DNA of 64,000 nucleotides from contig NZ_BAABHF010000040.1 in the NCBI RefSeq assembly GCF_039541955.1, positions 1 through 64,000 of the forward strand, given 5' to 3'. The position numbers and the translations under genes are program-made. Shown piece after piece: positions 25,916-34,202 of the stretch. A model generated the notes under the pieces. The model saw only the letters and a program-made list of their open reading frames with translations. It did not search any database and had not been told where the DNA came from. The stretch's first letter is position 1. Every line of letters begins with the position of its first letter. The DNA comes from Actinoallomurus oryzae. GTDB taxonomy: Bacteria > Actinomycetota > Actinomycetes > Streptosporangiales > Streptosporangiaceae.

Positions 25916-26650
25916 ATGTCTGAACCAGTGGAAGCGGTGCTGTTCGACTTCTCCGGAACCCTCATGGTGGCCGGCCCGTCCGACCGGTGGCTGGCCGGGT
26001 TGCTCGCGGACGCCGGGATCGAGCTGACGGAGGCGGAGATCCACGAGTGGGCCCGGCGGCTGGAAAGATCCGGCGGGCTGCCGGGCGGGAACTTTCCGGC
26101 GGACATCCCCGAGGAGATCCGTGCCACCTGGGAGCGACGTGATCTCGAGGCCGCCGCGCACCGGGGCGCGTACACCTGGCTGATCCGCCACTCCGGCTGG
26201 CCGTGGCCCGAACTGGCCGACGCCGTGTACGAGAGCCGCACGCTGCCCGAGGCCTGGACGCCCTACCCCGACACGCTCCCCACCCTGCGCGCGTTGACGG
26301 AGCACGGGATCCGCACGGCCGTGGTCAGCAACATCGGCTGGGACCCGCGACCCGTGCTCGCCGCCCACGGAGTCGCCGCCCTGTTCGACACCGTCCTGCT
26401 GTCGTACGAGGAGGGCCACTGCAAGCCCGACCCCGTGCTGTTCAAGACCGCCTGCGCGCGCCTGGACGCCGATCCCGCCCGTACGCTCATGGTGGGCGAT
26501 AACCGGCGGGCCGACGGCGGCGCCGAGGCGATCGGCGTCCGCACGTTCTTCGTCGACCCGCTTCCGGCGCACGAACGCCCCGAGGGGTTCGCGCCGCTGC
26601 TCGCTGAGGCCCTCAGCCGAGCGCCGCGGCGCGATGCTCCTGCGGGCTGA
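25916..26650 (+). CDS. HAD-superfamily hydrolase
   Basis: 244 residues. Motif I is FDFSGTL (residues 10-16), motif II TAVVSNIGW, the lysine CKPDPVLF and motif IV MVGDNRRADGG. The second Asp of the usual DxD is replaced by Ser, as in some dehalogenase-like members, so ordinary phosphatase activity is uncertain. Its last 38 bases overlap the convergent AraC-type gene. Confidence 0.88.
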   Translation: MSEPVEAVLFDFSGTLMVAGPSDRWLAGLLADAGIELTEAEIHEWARRLERSGGLPGGNFPADIPEEIRATWERRDLEAAAHRGAYTWLIRHSGWPWPELADAVYESRTLPEAWTPYPDTLPTLRALTEHGIRTAVVSNIGWDPRPVLAAHGVAALFDTVLLSYEEGHCKPDPVLFKTACARLDADPARTLMVGDNRRADGGAEAIGVRTFFVDPLPAHERPEGFAPLLAEALSRAPRRDAPAG

Positions 26651-27560
26651 CCCCCCGCTCACGTTTGAAGGCGGCGCTGAGCGCGAACGCGCTGCCGTAG
26701 CCGACCCGCCGCGCGACCGCCGCGACCGTGGCGTCCGGCTCGCGCAGCAGGTCGGCGGCCAGCGCCAGGCGCAGGTCGGTGAGGTACGTCATCGGCGGCT
26801 CGCCGACCAGGTCGCTGAACCGCCGGGCCAGCGCGGCCCGTGAGACGCCCGTCCGCGCCGCCAGCGCGGCCACGGTCCACGGGTGAGCCGGCTCGTCGTG
26901 CAGCAGCCGCAGCGCCGCGCCGACCACCGGGTCGCCCTGCGCGCGGTACCAGCCCGGCACCTCGGCCTCCGGGCGGGAGAACCACGCCCGCAGGACGGCG
27001 GTGAGCAGCAGGTCCAGCAACCGGTCGAGCAGCGCCTGCTGGCCCGGCGCGTCGCGGTGCAGCTCCTCCCCCAGCAACGGCAGCAGCGGGGAGTCCCAGT
27101 CCTCGGCGGGCAGGACGATGCGCTGCGGCAGCACCCGCGACAGCCGCCCGTTGATCTCGCCCTCGAACTCATAGACGCCGGTGAACAGCGTGGTGGCCCC
27201 GGCTTCGTCATCCGTACGGTCGCCCCAGGTCCGCAGGCCGAGTGCCATGGCCGCGGACAGCGACTCCCCCTCCGGCGTGGTGCAGCACTGCCCGGGGTGG
27301 ATGACGACCCGGGGCGGCGTGGCCGGATGGTCGGCGACCGTGTACGGGTGGGGACCGCGGATGACCGCGACGTCGCCGGGCCGGAGACGTACGGCGGCGT
27401 CGTCGTCGGGCACCAGCCACGCCTCGCCGCGCACGACCGACGCCACGGTCAGCGGCGCCCGGTCCTCGATCCGCAGCGACCACGGGGGTGTCAGGATCGA
27501 CCGCAGCAGGAACGCGTCGCGGGCCCTCGGCCCGTCGAGTATGCGCGCGAGCGGGTCCAT
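26613..27560 (-). CDS. AraC-family regulator with cupin_6 domain
   Basis: 315 residues. The N-terminal part (residues 1-190) is the cupin-like ligand domain of this subfamily (LRPGDVAVIRGPHPYTVAD, VVIHPGQCC). The C-terminal double helix-turn-helix has WTVAALAARTGVSRAALARRF and RRVGYGSAFALSAAFKRERG. Targets unknown. Neither neighbour is an obvious partner. Confidence 0.92.
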   Translation of the reverse strand: MDPLARILDGPRARDAFLLRSILTPPWSLRIEDRAPLTVASVVRGEAWLVPDDDAAVRLRPGDVAVIRGPHPYTVADHPATPPRVVIHPGQCCTTPEGESLSAAMALGLRTWGDRTDDEAGATTLFTGVYEFEGEINGRLSRVLPQRIVLPAEDWDSPLLPLLGEELHRDAPGQQALLDRLLDLLLTAVLRAWFSRPEAEVPGWYRAQGDPVVGAALRLLHDEPAHPWTVAALAARTGVSRAALARRFSDLVGEPPMTYLTDLRLALAADLLREPDATVAAVARRVGYGSAFALSAAFKRERGVSPQEHRAAALG

Positions 27561-27726
27561 GCGCTCACTTTAGAGGTCGCGTCGGCAGGTGCTCGTCAGC
27601 GGCGTCGTCCGGGGCGGTCGGCCCGGCGGTGGGTGCTCCCGGATCCGTACCGCGGCCTGGTAGCACCCCCAGTGGCCGGGTCGCGCCCGAGAAGCGCGAC
27701 GAGCCCGCCGAACCGACGAGAATTCA

Positions 27727-27891
27727 GTGAGGCGGCCATATCATTCGGTTGGGGAACTGCGGCAACGGACGCTCTCGCTGGCGCGGCAGAACGACGGGGA
27801 ACTGCTGAGCGCGGTCGACCCCGCCGAGGCGGCGGCCCTGCACCGGGCCCTGAGCCGGATCGCCGCCGCGACCGGCCTCATTCCGAAGTGA
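27727..27891 (+). pseudogene. remnant of a MarR-type regulator C-terminus
   Basis: 54 codons, the last half reading ELLSAVDPAEAAALHRALSRI then AAATGLIPK, which resembles the dimerisation end of MarR proteins and has good third-position G/C. No winged helix precedes it; upstream the frame becomes Arg-rich nonsense. Probably the leftover of a lost regulator gene. The rest of the gap 27561-28041 shows nothing recognisable. Confidence 0.4.
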
Positions 27892-28041
27892 CGCGCACAA
27901 GCGGAAGATCACCTGTCGACGTGGCCGCTCAACGGACCGCCGGGTAGCCCGCGCACGGGATGACCTCCCTGGACGCACGGACATGCGCGTGAGCGTCTCG
28001 CCCATGGCCGCGGCGGCGCGGCCGGCGGTTCACTGAGCGGC

Positions 28042-28536
28042 ATGAAGATTTTGACGGGAGTCTCCGCGACCGCGACGCTGCTGTTCGCCGCCGCACTGGC
28101 CGGCGTCTTCTTCGCCTACTCGATATCGGTGATGATCGGGCTCGACGCCGTCAAGCCGGGCCAGGCCATCGCCGCGATGCGCGCCATCAACGTGAAGATC
28201 CAAAATCCCCTGTTCCTCATGGCGTTCCTGCTGATGCCGGTCGCGGGCGCCGTCACGGGCGTGCTGCTGCTCGTCCTCGGGCAGCGCACGGCGGGCCTGC
28301 TGTTCCTCGCCGCGGCGGCGGTCTACGTCCTGGGGACGCTCGTGCCGAGCTTCGCGGTCAACATCCCGATGAACGACGCGCTGGACGCCGCCCGGCCGTC
28401 GGCCGGGGAACTGGCGCGCGTCTGGTCCGACTACTCCTCCCGGTGGACCGCGTGGAACCACGTACGTACGCTGTCGAGCCTGCTCAGCGTGCTCTTCATC
28501 GGCGCGGGCCTGTTCATCTGGGGCCGTGGCGCCTGA
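28042..28536 (+). CDS. DUF1772 membrane protein
   Basis: 164 residues with four hydrophobic helices, beginning ILTGVSATATLLFAAALAGVFF. It has the conserved FAVNIPMNDALDA and WNHVRTLSSLLSVL of the DUF1772 family (related to anthrone oxygenases). Some members are oxygenases, but function here is unknown. It overlaps the convergent oxidoreductase gene by 23 bases. Confidence 0.85.
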   Translation: MKILTGVSATATLLFAAALAGVFFAYSISVMIGLDAVKPGQAIAAMRAINVKIQNPLFLMAFLLMPVAGAVTGVLLLVLGQRTAGLLFLAAAAVYVLGTLVPSFAVNIPMNDALDAARPSAGELARVWSDYSSRWTAWNHVRTLSSLLSVLFIGAGLFIWGRGA

Positions 28537-29290
28537 GGTGGACCGCCAGGCCGCCGGCGCCCGGCTCCAGTTCGGGGCGCAGCTCCATCGTCCGCGTGTA
28601 GTCGCCGCCCGCCAGCGGCCGGTACGCGATCGGCTCGTCGGTGAACAGGCCGCGCAGCCGCTCCGCGTACGCCTCGGTGACCGCGGCGAACCTGGCGTCG
28701 CTCACCTCGATGGAGTCCCAGACGGCGAACGGCGGCAGCACGTCCATGCCGGTGTAGTAGAGGAGCCCGTGCTGGATCGGGAACAGCAGTTCGTCCAGGC
28801 TGCCGTGGACGCCGCGGGCAGAGAACGACCGTTCGGCGGCGCCGATGGTCAGTGACACCATGGCCCGGCGGCCGGCGAGCGTGCCGTCGCCGTAGAGGGC
28901 CCGGCCCTTCGTGCCCACGCCGTACCCGAACCCGTGCGTGAAGACGCGGTCCACCCAGCCCTTGAGCACGGCCGGCATCGAGAACCACCACATCGGGAAC
29001 TGCAGGATGAGCGCGTCGGACCACAGCAGCTTGTCCTGCTCCGCGGCGATCTCCGGCGCCAGGCGCCCCTCGGCGTACGCGCGGCCGGAGGCACCGATCA
29101 CGTCGAGCCGCTCGTCCGGGGCGTGGCCGGGGAAGTCCCCGGCCCCGACGGCGGGCCGCCAACGCATGGCGTACAGGTCGGAGACGCGGACGTCATGGCC
29201 GGCGCTGCGCAGCTCGGTGGCGGCGAACGCGGTGAGCGCGCCGTTGAGCGAGCGCGGCTCGGGGTGTGCGGTGACGATGAGAACGTTCAT
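28514..29290 (-). CDS. NAD(P)H-dependent oxidoreductase (flavodoxin-2 fold)
   Basis: 258 residues. Quinone-reductase-like features: VLIVTAHPEPRSLNGAL at the start, DALILQFPMWWFSMPAVLKGWVDRVF (FMN and quinone site) and ALVSLTIGA-type strand (here MVSLTIGAAERSF). It probably reduces quinones or related acceptors with FAD/FMN. Divergent from an MmyB-type regulator, an arrangement common for this pair, so the regulator likely controls it. Confidence 0.9.
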   Translation of the reverse strand: MNVLIVTAHPEPRSLNGALTAFAATELRSAGHDVRVSDLYAMRWRPAVGAGDFPGHAPDERLDVIGASGRAYAEGRLAPEIAAEQDKLLWSDALILQFPMWWFSMPAVLKGWVDRVFTHGFGYGVGTKGRALYGDGTLAGRRAMVSLTIGAAERSFSARGVHGSLDELLFPIQHGLLYYTGMDVLPPFAVWDSIEVSDARFAAVTEAYAERLRGLFTDEPIAYRPLAGGDYTRTMELRPELEPGAGGLAVHLRRHGPR

Positions 29291-29409
29291 GTATCCCGTT
29301 GTCGCGCCGCGCGGCGCGCGGAACCAGTACCCGGCGTTTCCATCGGCGTCGGTGTCCTGGTATTCACAGGGCCAGGTTCAACGTGCGCGAAGTGCACATA
29401 CTGAAGAGC

Positions 29410-30261
29410 ATGGATGACGACGGCCGGGAGCTCGGCGCGTTCCTGCGCTCACGCCGAGCACGGGTGGCCCCCGACAGCGTGGGGATCACGGTGGGCACGC
29501 GCCGCCGCGTGCCGGGCCTGCGGCGGGAGGAGCTGGCGCAGCTCGCCGGGATCAGCGTCGACTACTACGTACGGCTGGAGCAGGGACGCGCGACGCAGCC
29601 GTCCCCGGAGATCCTCGACGCGCTCGCGGACGTGCTCGGCCTCGGCCGTACCGAACGCGAGCACCTGCGCGCGCTGACCGGGGCGCCGCGGAAGGTCCGC
29701 CGGTCGTCGCGGCGGCGCCCGGAGCGGGTCCGGCCGGAGCTGCAGCGGCTCCTCGACGCGATGTACGGCCTGCCGGCCCTGATCACCGGGCACCGCCAGG
29801 ACATCCTGGCCTGGAACCGGCTGGGCTCGGAGCTGTTCGGCGGGCTCGGCGATGGCCGCCGCGACCACAACAACGCGCGTTACCTGTTCCTGGACCCGGC
29901 CTCGCGGGAGACCTTCCCCGACTGGGAACAGCGCGCGCGGGAGACCGTGGCGGTGCTGCGGCTCGCCGCGGGCCGGCACGCCGACGACGAGCGGCTGCGC
30001 GAGCTGGTCGGGGAGCTCTCGGTGCGCAGCGAGGACTTCGGCGCGCTGTGGGCGTCCGCCGACGTGATGGTGTGCGGCAGCGGCACCAAGCGCTTCCGCC
30101 ATCCGGCGGTCGGAGAGCTGACCCTGCGCTATGAGACCCTCCAGCTCCCGGTCTCCGCGGGCCAGGCGGGCCAGGAGCTGCACGTGTACAACGCCGGCGA
30201 GGACGGCGGTGCCGAGGAGGCCCTGCGGCTCCTCGGCACGTGGACGGCCTCGCCGCGCTGA
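29410..30261 (+). CDS. XRE-family regulator with MmyB ligand domain
   Basis: 283 residues. N-terminal helix-turn-helix with the subfamily motif VPGLRREELAQLAGISVDYY and RLEQGRATQPS (residues 30-65). A C-terminal MmyB-like domain follows (residues 105-280: LLDAMYGLPALITGHRQDILAWN, ARYLFLDPASRETFPDWE). These domains may bind fatty-acid-like ligands. The 119-base divergent region carries a partly symmetric GTGCGCGAAGTGCAC near 29383. Confidence 0.9.
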   Translation: MDDDGRELGAFLRSRRARVAPDSVGITVGTRRRVPGLRREELAQLAGISVDYYVRLEQGRATQPSPEILDALADVLGLGRTEREHLRALTGAPRKVRRSSRRRPERVRPELQRLLDAMYGLPALITGHRQDILAWNRLGSELFGGLGDGRRDHNNARYLFLDPASRETFPDWEQRARETVAVLRLAAGRHADDERLRELVGELSVRSEDFGALWASADVMVCGSGTKRFRHPAVGELTLRYETLQLPVSAGQAGQELHVYNAGEDGGAEEALRLLGTWTASPR

Positions 30262-30272
30262 CCCGTCGCTCG

Positions 30273-30363
30273 CCGGCCGCGGGCGCGGAACGCGGCGGCC
30301 TTGGCGTGGTTCTGGCAGGTGGTGGAGCAGGGCCGTTTGCGCTGGTGACAGGCGTGCCGTCGT
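30273..30363 (-). pseudogene. 3' fragment of a CGNR zinc-finger gene
   Basis: Read on the minus strand it encodes RKRPCSTTCQNHAKAAAFRARGR, the C-terminal zinc-finger end of the complete CGNR gene at 32669-33220 (there FCSTACQNRVKTAAFRARGR). 57 of 63 bases (30273-30335 against 32672-32734) agree. The stop codon is lost and nothing of the N-terminal domain is present. With the complete copy it flanks the glycosidase gene in direct orientation. Confidence 0.8.
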
Positions 30364-30366
30364 GGA

Positions 30367-32505
30367 TCATCGCCTCGCGACGGTAACCGTGACGCCGCCG
30401 GACACGCTTTGGGCACCACCGCGCCGGGCGGTCGTTCGGGTCGTCACGGTCAGGGTCGCCGGTCCGACGGGCGCGCCGGCGGGTGGAGTGACCGTCCACG
30501 TGACCGGGATCGGATCGCCCGGGGCCAGTTGCCCGCCGCCTACCGAGGGTTGGCTCACAGTCCAGCCGGCGGGCGAGCGTAGCCGCAGCGCCTGATAGTC
30601 GACCGGTTCGCGGGTGGTGTTGTAGAGGGTCGCGGTGACGGTGAACGGGGTGCCTGCGACCACGCTGGTAGGTGCAGTGGCGTACAGGCTCGGGGTGCGG
30701 CGCATCGACGCGTTCAGCGAACGCGCGGTCCCACGCAGCCCGGGATAGGTCTCGAGCATCTCGATGGCGTACCAGCCGGCGTGTTCCTGGTTGCCCGGGT
30801 CGGTGACCCGCAGGTTCTCGTCGGAGTCGAGGATCCACCCCTCGGAGATCGGCTGTGTCTCGTCCGGGTAGTAATGGCGCAGGAACGCGTCCAGTGCCGA
30901 AATGCGGTCCTGGTTACGGTTCTCCTGGTCGAAGCGCCATTCCCAGGCCAGTCCCTTGGTGAGCACCCAGTCGTTGTGGCCGGTGAAAGCGTAGTCATGC
31001 ATCGAGGACGGCATCTGCACGCCGGACCAGTCCCTGCTCTCGTGGGTGAGGTAGGCCCGCAGTGTGTCGGCCATGGTCTGCGTGTCCAAGGCGTACCAGT
31101 CGACCGCGATCGGGGCGAGGTTGGCGAAGGAGTAGCCGGGGTGGAAACGGTTGCCTTCGGTGACCTCGTACTTCTCGCCGTAGATCCGCTTTCCGTCAAC
31201 GGTGGTCACGAGGTTGGTGTCGATGCCCCGCTCGATCTGTTCGGAGATCGACTGCCATCGCCTGGCGTCGGCCGGATCCCCGAGGCGATCAGCGATCGGG
31301 GTGAGTTCGTGCAACGCCTGGGAGGTGAAGACGTTCGTCAGCAGGTCATAGGTGTTGTGATAGCCCTCGTCGTCGAGGATCGGGTTGCGGATCAGGTCCA
31401 GGCTCGCGTCGAGGTAGCCGGGTGTGTCGAGGTAGTAGTTGGCGTAGCGGCGCACGTAGGGCCAGGTCTCGGCGACGAAGGCCCGGTCGCTCGGGTTGGC
31501 CCGCACGTAGCGGGCCCAGACCAGAAGCACACTGTAGGCCTGGTCGGTCTCGTCGTACATGTCGTAGCCGGAGATGTTGAAATCGGTGACCCGCTCCCGG
31601 TAGGAAAGCGTGCCGTCCGCGGCTCCGCGCCAGGTCACCGAGCCTGGCGGGGTGTCCGGCGCTTCAAGCCGCAGCGAGTAACCACCCGCCGGTGGGCTGC
31701 TGAACAGCGGCGGCAGGAACCGCAGCGTCACCCAGCCGCCGCCGGCCGGGATCTGCGAGACGGCAATGCTGGTGGTATCCACGACCTGGGCATCCGGGCC
31801 GGTACCGGCGAGCAGTGTCGCGCGCACCGTCCCACGCGCTTGGGAGGTTCTGTCCAGCCACACGTCGGTGGCGGTGACCAGGCCGGGCGCCGGAATCGGT
31901 TGCGTTGCCTGCGCGCGGGGTCCCCGGAAACTCACCGTCGGGGCGGAGACGTCTGTCTGCTCACCGGCAGCGGCCAGCGTGTCCGACTCCTGGTAGATCC
32001 GGTGCGGCATCCGTGCCTGCCCCGACGCCGCGCTGTATCGGAAGATATAACGCAGGATCGCTCGCGCCTTCGCGTCGTCTCCACCCAGCAGCAGCGCCAG
32101 CGCGTTGACGGAGGAATCCCGCGTGTACATCGCCGCGTAGTAGCCCGCCAGCGACGTTGGCGCGTACCCGCGCGCCGTGACCCGCTCGGCAAGACTGCGA
32201 TACGTGCTGTCGAACAGGGCCACTTCATGGCCTGGCGGCAGGCCGCTCGCCTCTGGTGCGGCCGGCGTGCCGGTCGCACCAGAGGCGGGCGAGGCGCCGA
32301 AGCCCGTCACCGCGACCGCTGCGGCGAATGCGCAGGCGGCGGCGGTCACACGGCGGATCCAGCGGCGGGTGGGGGGATCGGTCTCGACCGGAAGCATCCG
32401 CACCTTCCCGATGGTCAGGCACTCCCGTGGAGAAGTGATGTTCAGCCGCTGCCGAAGCCGATTCTTGAAAGAGGCCGGCAACACGGTCCAGTGGAACAAG
32501 TGCAT
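30367..32505 (-). CDS. secreted six-hairpin-glycosidase-like protein
   Basis: 712 residues from the ATG at 32505, which has a strong ribosome site (GGAGGAGGGTG). An unusual 45-residue extension precedes a signal peptide with arginines (RRWIRRVTAAACAFAAAVAV, cleavage near ASGA at about 75). The catalytic part (80-600) has the look of an (alpha/alpha)6 barrel: YYAAMYTRDSSVNALALLLGG, ETDQAYSVLLVWARY and GHNDWVLTKGLAWEW. The C-terminus (610-710) is a NEW3-like beta domain. GH family not assigned; a plant or fungal glycan as substrate is inference. Confidence 0.75.
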   Translation of the reverse strand: MHLFHWTVLPASFKNRLRQRLNITSPRECLTIGKVRMLPVETDPPTRRWIRRVTAAACAFAAAVAVTGFGASPASGATGTPAAPEASGLPPGHEVALFDSTYRSLAERVTARGYAPTSLAGYYAAMYTRDSSVNALALLLGGDDAKARAILRYIFRYSAASGQARMPHRIYQESDTLAAAGEQTDVSAPTVSFRGPRAQATQPIPAPGLVTATDVWLDRTSQARGTVRATLLAGTGPDAQVVDTTSIAVSQIPAGGGWVTLRFLPPLFSSPPAGGYSLRLEAPDTPPGSVTWRGAADGTLSYRERVTDFNISGYDMYDETDQAYSVLLVWARYVRANPSDRAFVAETWPYVRRYANYYLDTPGYLDASLDLIRNPILDDEGYHNTYDLLTNVFTSQALHELTPIADRLGDPADARRWQSISEQIERGIDTNLVTTVDGKRIYGEKYEVTEGNRFHPGYSFANLAPIAVDWYALDTQTMADTLRAYLTHESRDWSGVQMPSSMHDYAFTGHNDWVLTKGLAWEWRFDQENRNQDRISALDAFLRHYYPDETQPISEGWILDSDENLRVTDPGNQEHAGWYAIEMLETYPGLRGTARSLNASMRRTPSLYATAPTSVVAGTPFTVTATLYNTTREPVDYQALRLRSPAGWTVSQPSVGGGQLAPGDPIPVTWTVTPPAGAPVGPATLTVTTRTTARRGGAQSVSGGVTVTVARR

Positions 32506-32569
32506 CGTTCACCCTCCTCCAGGCGTGAGCATTCGCGCCTTTCGCCGGTAGGTTGCGCTTAAAGTTCCA

Positions 32570-32589
32570 TGCAACCGGTTGCACGTCAA
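32570..32589 (-). promoter_or_regulatory. LacI-type operator inside the glycosidase promoter
   Basis: TGCAACCGGTTGCA (32570-32583) is a perfect 14-bp palindrome of the LacI-family kind. On the minus strand it directly follows a -35-like TTGACG (32584-32589). A weak -10 (ACTTTA) lies 18 bases on, so the operator fills the spacer and would block polymerase. The LacI regulator elsewhere in this window has a different operator (GGAAACGTTTCC). Confidence 0.7.
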
Positions 32590-32668
32590 GGCCCATTCGA
32601 TGTGACATAAAGGTGCCGCAGGTAAAACAGGTCCACGACGTCGGGGCCCGCGAGCGCCCCGGCCGGCA

Positions 32669-33220
32669 TCACCGGCCGCGGGCGCGGAACGCGGCGGTCT
32701 TGACGCGGTTCTGGCAGGCGGTGGAGCAGAACCGGCGGGTGCCGTTGCGGGAGGTGTCGACGTAGACGCGGTCGCAGTGCGGCGCCGTGCACACGCCCAG
32801 CCGGTCGTGGAACTCACTGCCGAGCACCACCGCCAGGCCGGTCGCGCAGCCGGCCACCCAGTCGGTGGACACGGTGCCGCCGGCGCCGTGGAAGTGCAGA
32901 TGCCAGGGCTCGCCGTCGTGGCGGTTCAGGTGGGGGCGCGCGTGGGTCACGTCGAGCAGGTGGTTGACCTGGTGGGCGGCGGCGTCGATGTCGCCGTCGG
33001 CGACCGCGGTGAAGACCGCGCGCAGCTCGACGGCCATCTCGGCGAGGACCGTGGTGTCCTGCTCGCCGAGGTCGCCGGCGCCGATCTCGATGAGGGCCGT
33101 ACGCCGCGCCTCACCGACCGGCGGGGTGTACGGGCGACCCCGCCGCTCTCCTTCGGTGAGCGTGTTCACCAGACCGACGGCGATGCCGACGACCAGATCC
33201 ATGTGACTGTTGAAATTCAC
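32669..33220 (-). CDS. CGNR zinc-finger protein
   Basis: 183 residues from a GTG at 33220. The N-terminal domain (ABATE-like, residues 1-125) begins with DLVVGIAVGLVNTL. The C-terminal CGNR zinc finger has CTAPHCDRVYVDTSRNGTRRF and CSTACQNRVKTAAFRARGR (four cysteines). These proteins are thought to be stress-related transcription regulators. Divergent from a methyltransferase gene with a perfect palindrome between. Confidence 0.9.
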   Translation of the reverse strand: MNFNSHMDLVVGIAVGLVNTLTEGERRGRPYTPPVGEARRTALIEIGAGDLGEQDTTVLAEMAVELRAVFTAVADGDIDAAAHQVNHLLDVTHARPHLNRHDGEPWHLHFHGAGGTVSTDWVAGCATGLAVVLGSEFHDRLGVCTAPHCDRVYVDTSRNGTRRFCSTACQNRVKTAAFRARGR

Positions 33221-33255
33221 TTGACCAGTTACACCGCTTCATCTAGTTTGTGACT

Positions 33256-33270
33256 GTCGAAATCTTCGAC
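33256..33270. promoter_or_regulatory. palindrome between CGNR and methyltransferase genes
   Basis: GTCGAA and TTCGAC are separated by ATC. A wider pair CTGTCG / CGACAG (33254-33259, 33268-33275) partly extends it. It lies 21 bases before the methyltransferase start, in an A/T-rich divergent region, and suits an operator for the CGNR protein. Confidence 0.45.
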
Positions 33271-33290
33271 GACAGTTACAGGAGTCGCAC

Positions 33291-34049
33291 ATGCTCACAA
33301 CCACAGTGGCACAGGCATGGATCTCCCGCTGGGACCGCCAGCAGGAGGGCTACCTGCCCGACCGCGAGGAGCGCTTCACCGCGCTGATCGACGCGGTCGA
33401 GGCCGGCGCCGGACGGCCGGACCCGCTCGTCCTCGACCTCGGTTGCGGGCCCGGCTCGCTGTCCGCCCGGCTGCTCGACCGCATACCGGAGGCCACCGTC
33501 GTCGCGATCGACACCGACCCGCTCCTGCTCGCGCTCGGCCGGGGCGCCCACTCCGGCCGGATGGCGCTGCGGTTCGCCGACCACGACCTGGGCACACCGG
33601 GCTGGGCGGCCGCGCTCGAGCTGGGCCGTCCGGCCGACGCGGCGGTCAGCACCACCGCGCTGCACTGGCTGCCCGAGCCCGCCCTCCGCACCGCGTACAC
33701 CGAGCTGGCGTCGGCGCTGCGGCCGGGCGGACTGTTCCTCAACGGCGACCACCTCGACGCCGGCGAGCCCACGTTGCGGCGGCTCGAACGCGCCCTGGCC
33801 GACCGCGCCACGCATCGCCGGTTCGGCGACGACAGGCCCGAGGACTGGCGGCAGTGGTGGGACGCCGCCGCGGCGGATCCGGCGCTGGCCGCGCTCGCCC
33901 CGGACCGTTCGGCCGCCGCCGGGCACCACGGCTCGGAGTCCGGCACGCTGGCGGCGCACGTCGCGGCACTCCACGACGCGGGGTTCGGCGAGGTCGGCAC
34001 GCTCTGGCAGCACGGGAACAACCGCGTCCTCTGCGCCGTCCGCAGCTGA
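33291..34049 (+). CDS. class I SAM-dependent methyltransferase
   Basis: 252 residues. The AdoMet-binding motif VLDLGCGPGSLSARLL lies at about residues 47-62, then VVAIDTDPLLLALGR, and VSTTALHWLPEP at motif IV. Closest in style to trans-aconitate or TylF-like small-molecule methyltransferases; substrate unknown. Ribosome site ACAGGAG. Probably controlled with the divergent CGNR gene. Confidence 0.9.
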   Translation: MLTTTVAQAWISRWDRQQEGYLPDREERFTALIDAVEAGAGRPDPLVLDLGCGPGSLSARLLDRIPEATVVAIDTDPLLLALGRGAHSGRMALRFADHDLGTPGWAAALELGRPADAAVSTTALHWLPEPALRTAYTELASALRPGGLFLNGDHLDAGEPTLRRLERALADRATHRRFGDDRPEDWRQWWDAAAADPALAALAPDRSAAAGHHGSESGTLAAHVAALHDAGFGEVGTLWQHGNNRVLCAVRS

Positions 34050-34202
34050 CCACACGACGCGCCGGCCGGCGCCGCGCGTCCGATACGATGATCGCGATCC
34101 GCGTGCTCCCCGAGAACGACGTCGCAGAACGGGAGCCCGCCGCGGTTCGCGGCGGCGGAGGGGCGACAACCGTTGTTCGCATGCCCTTCCGGAGGTTCTT
34201 CC

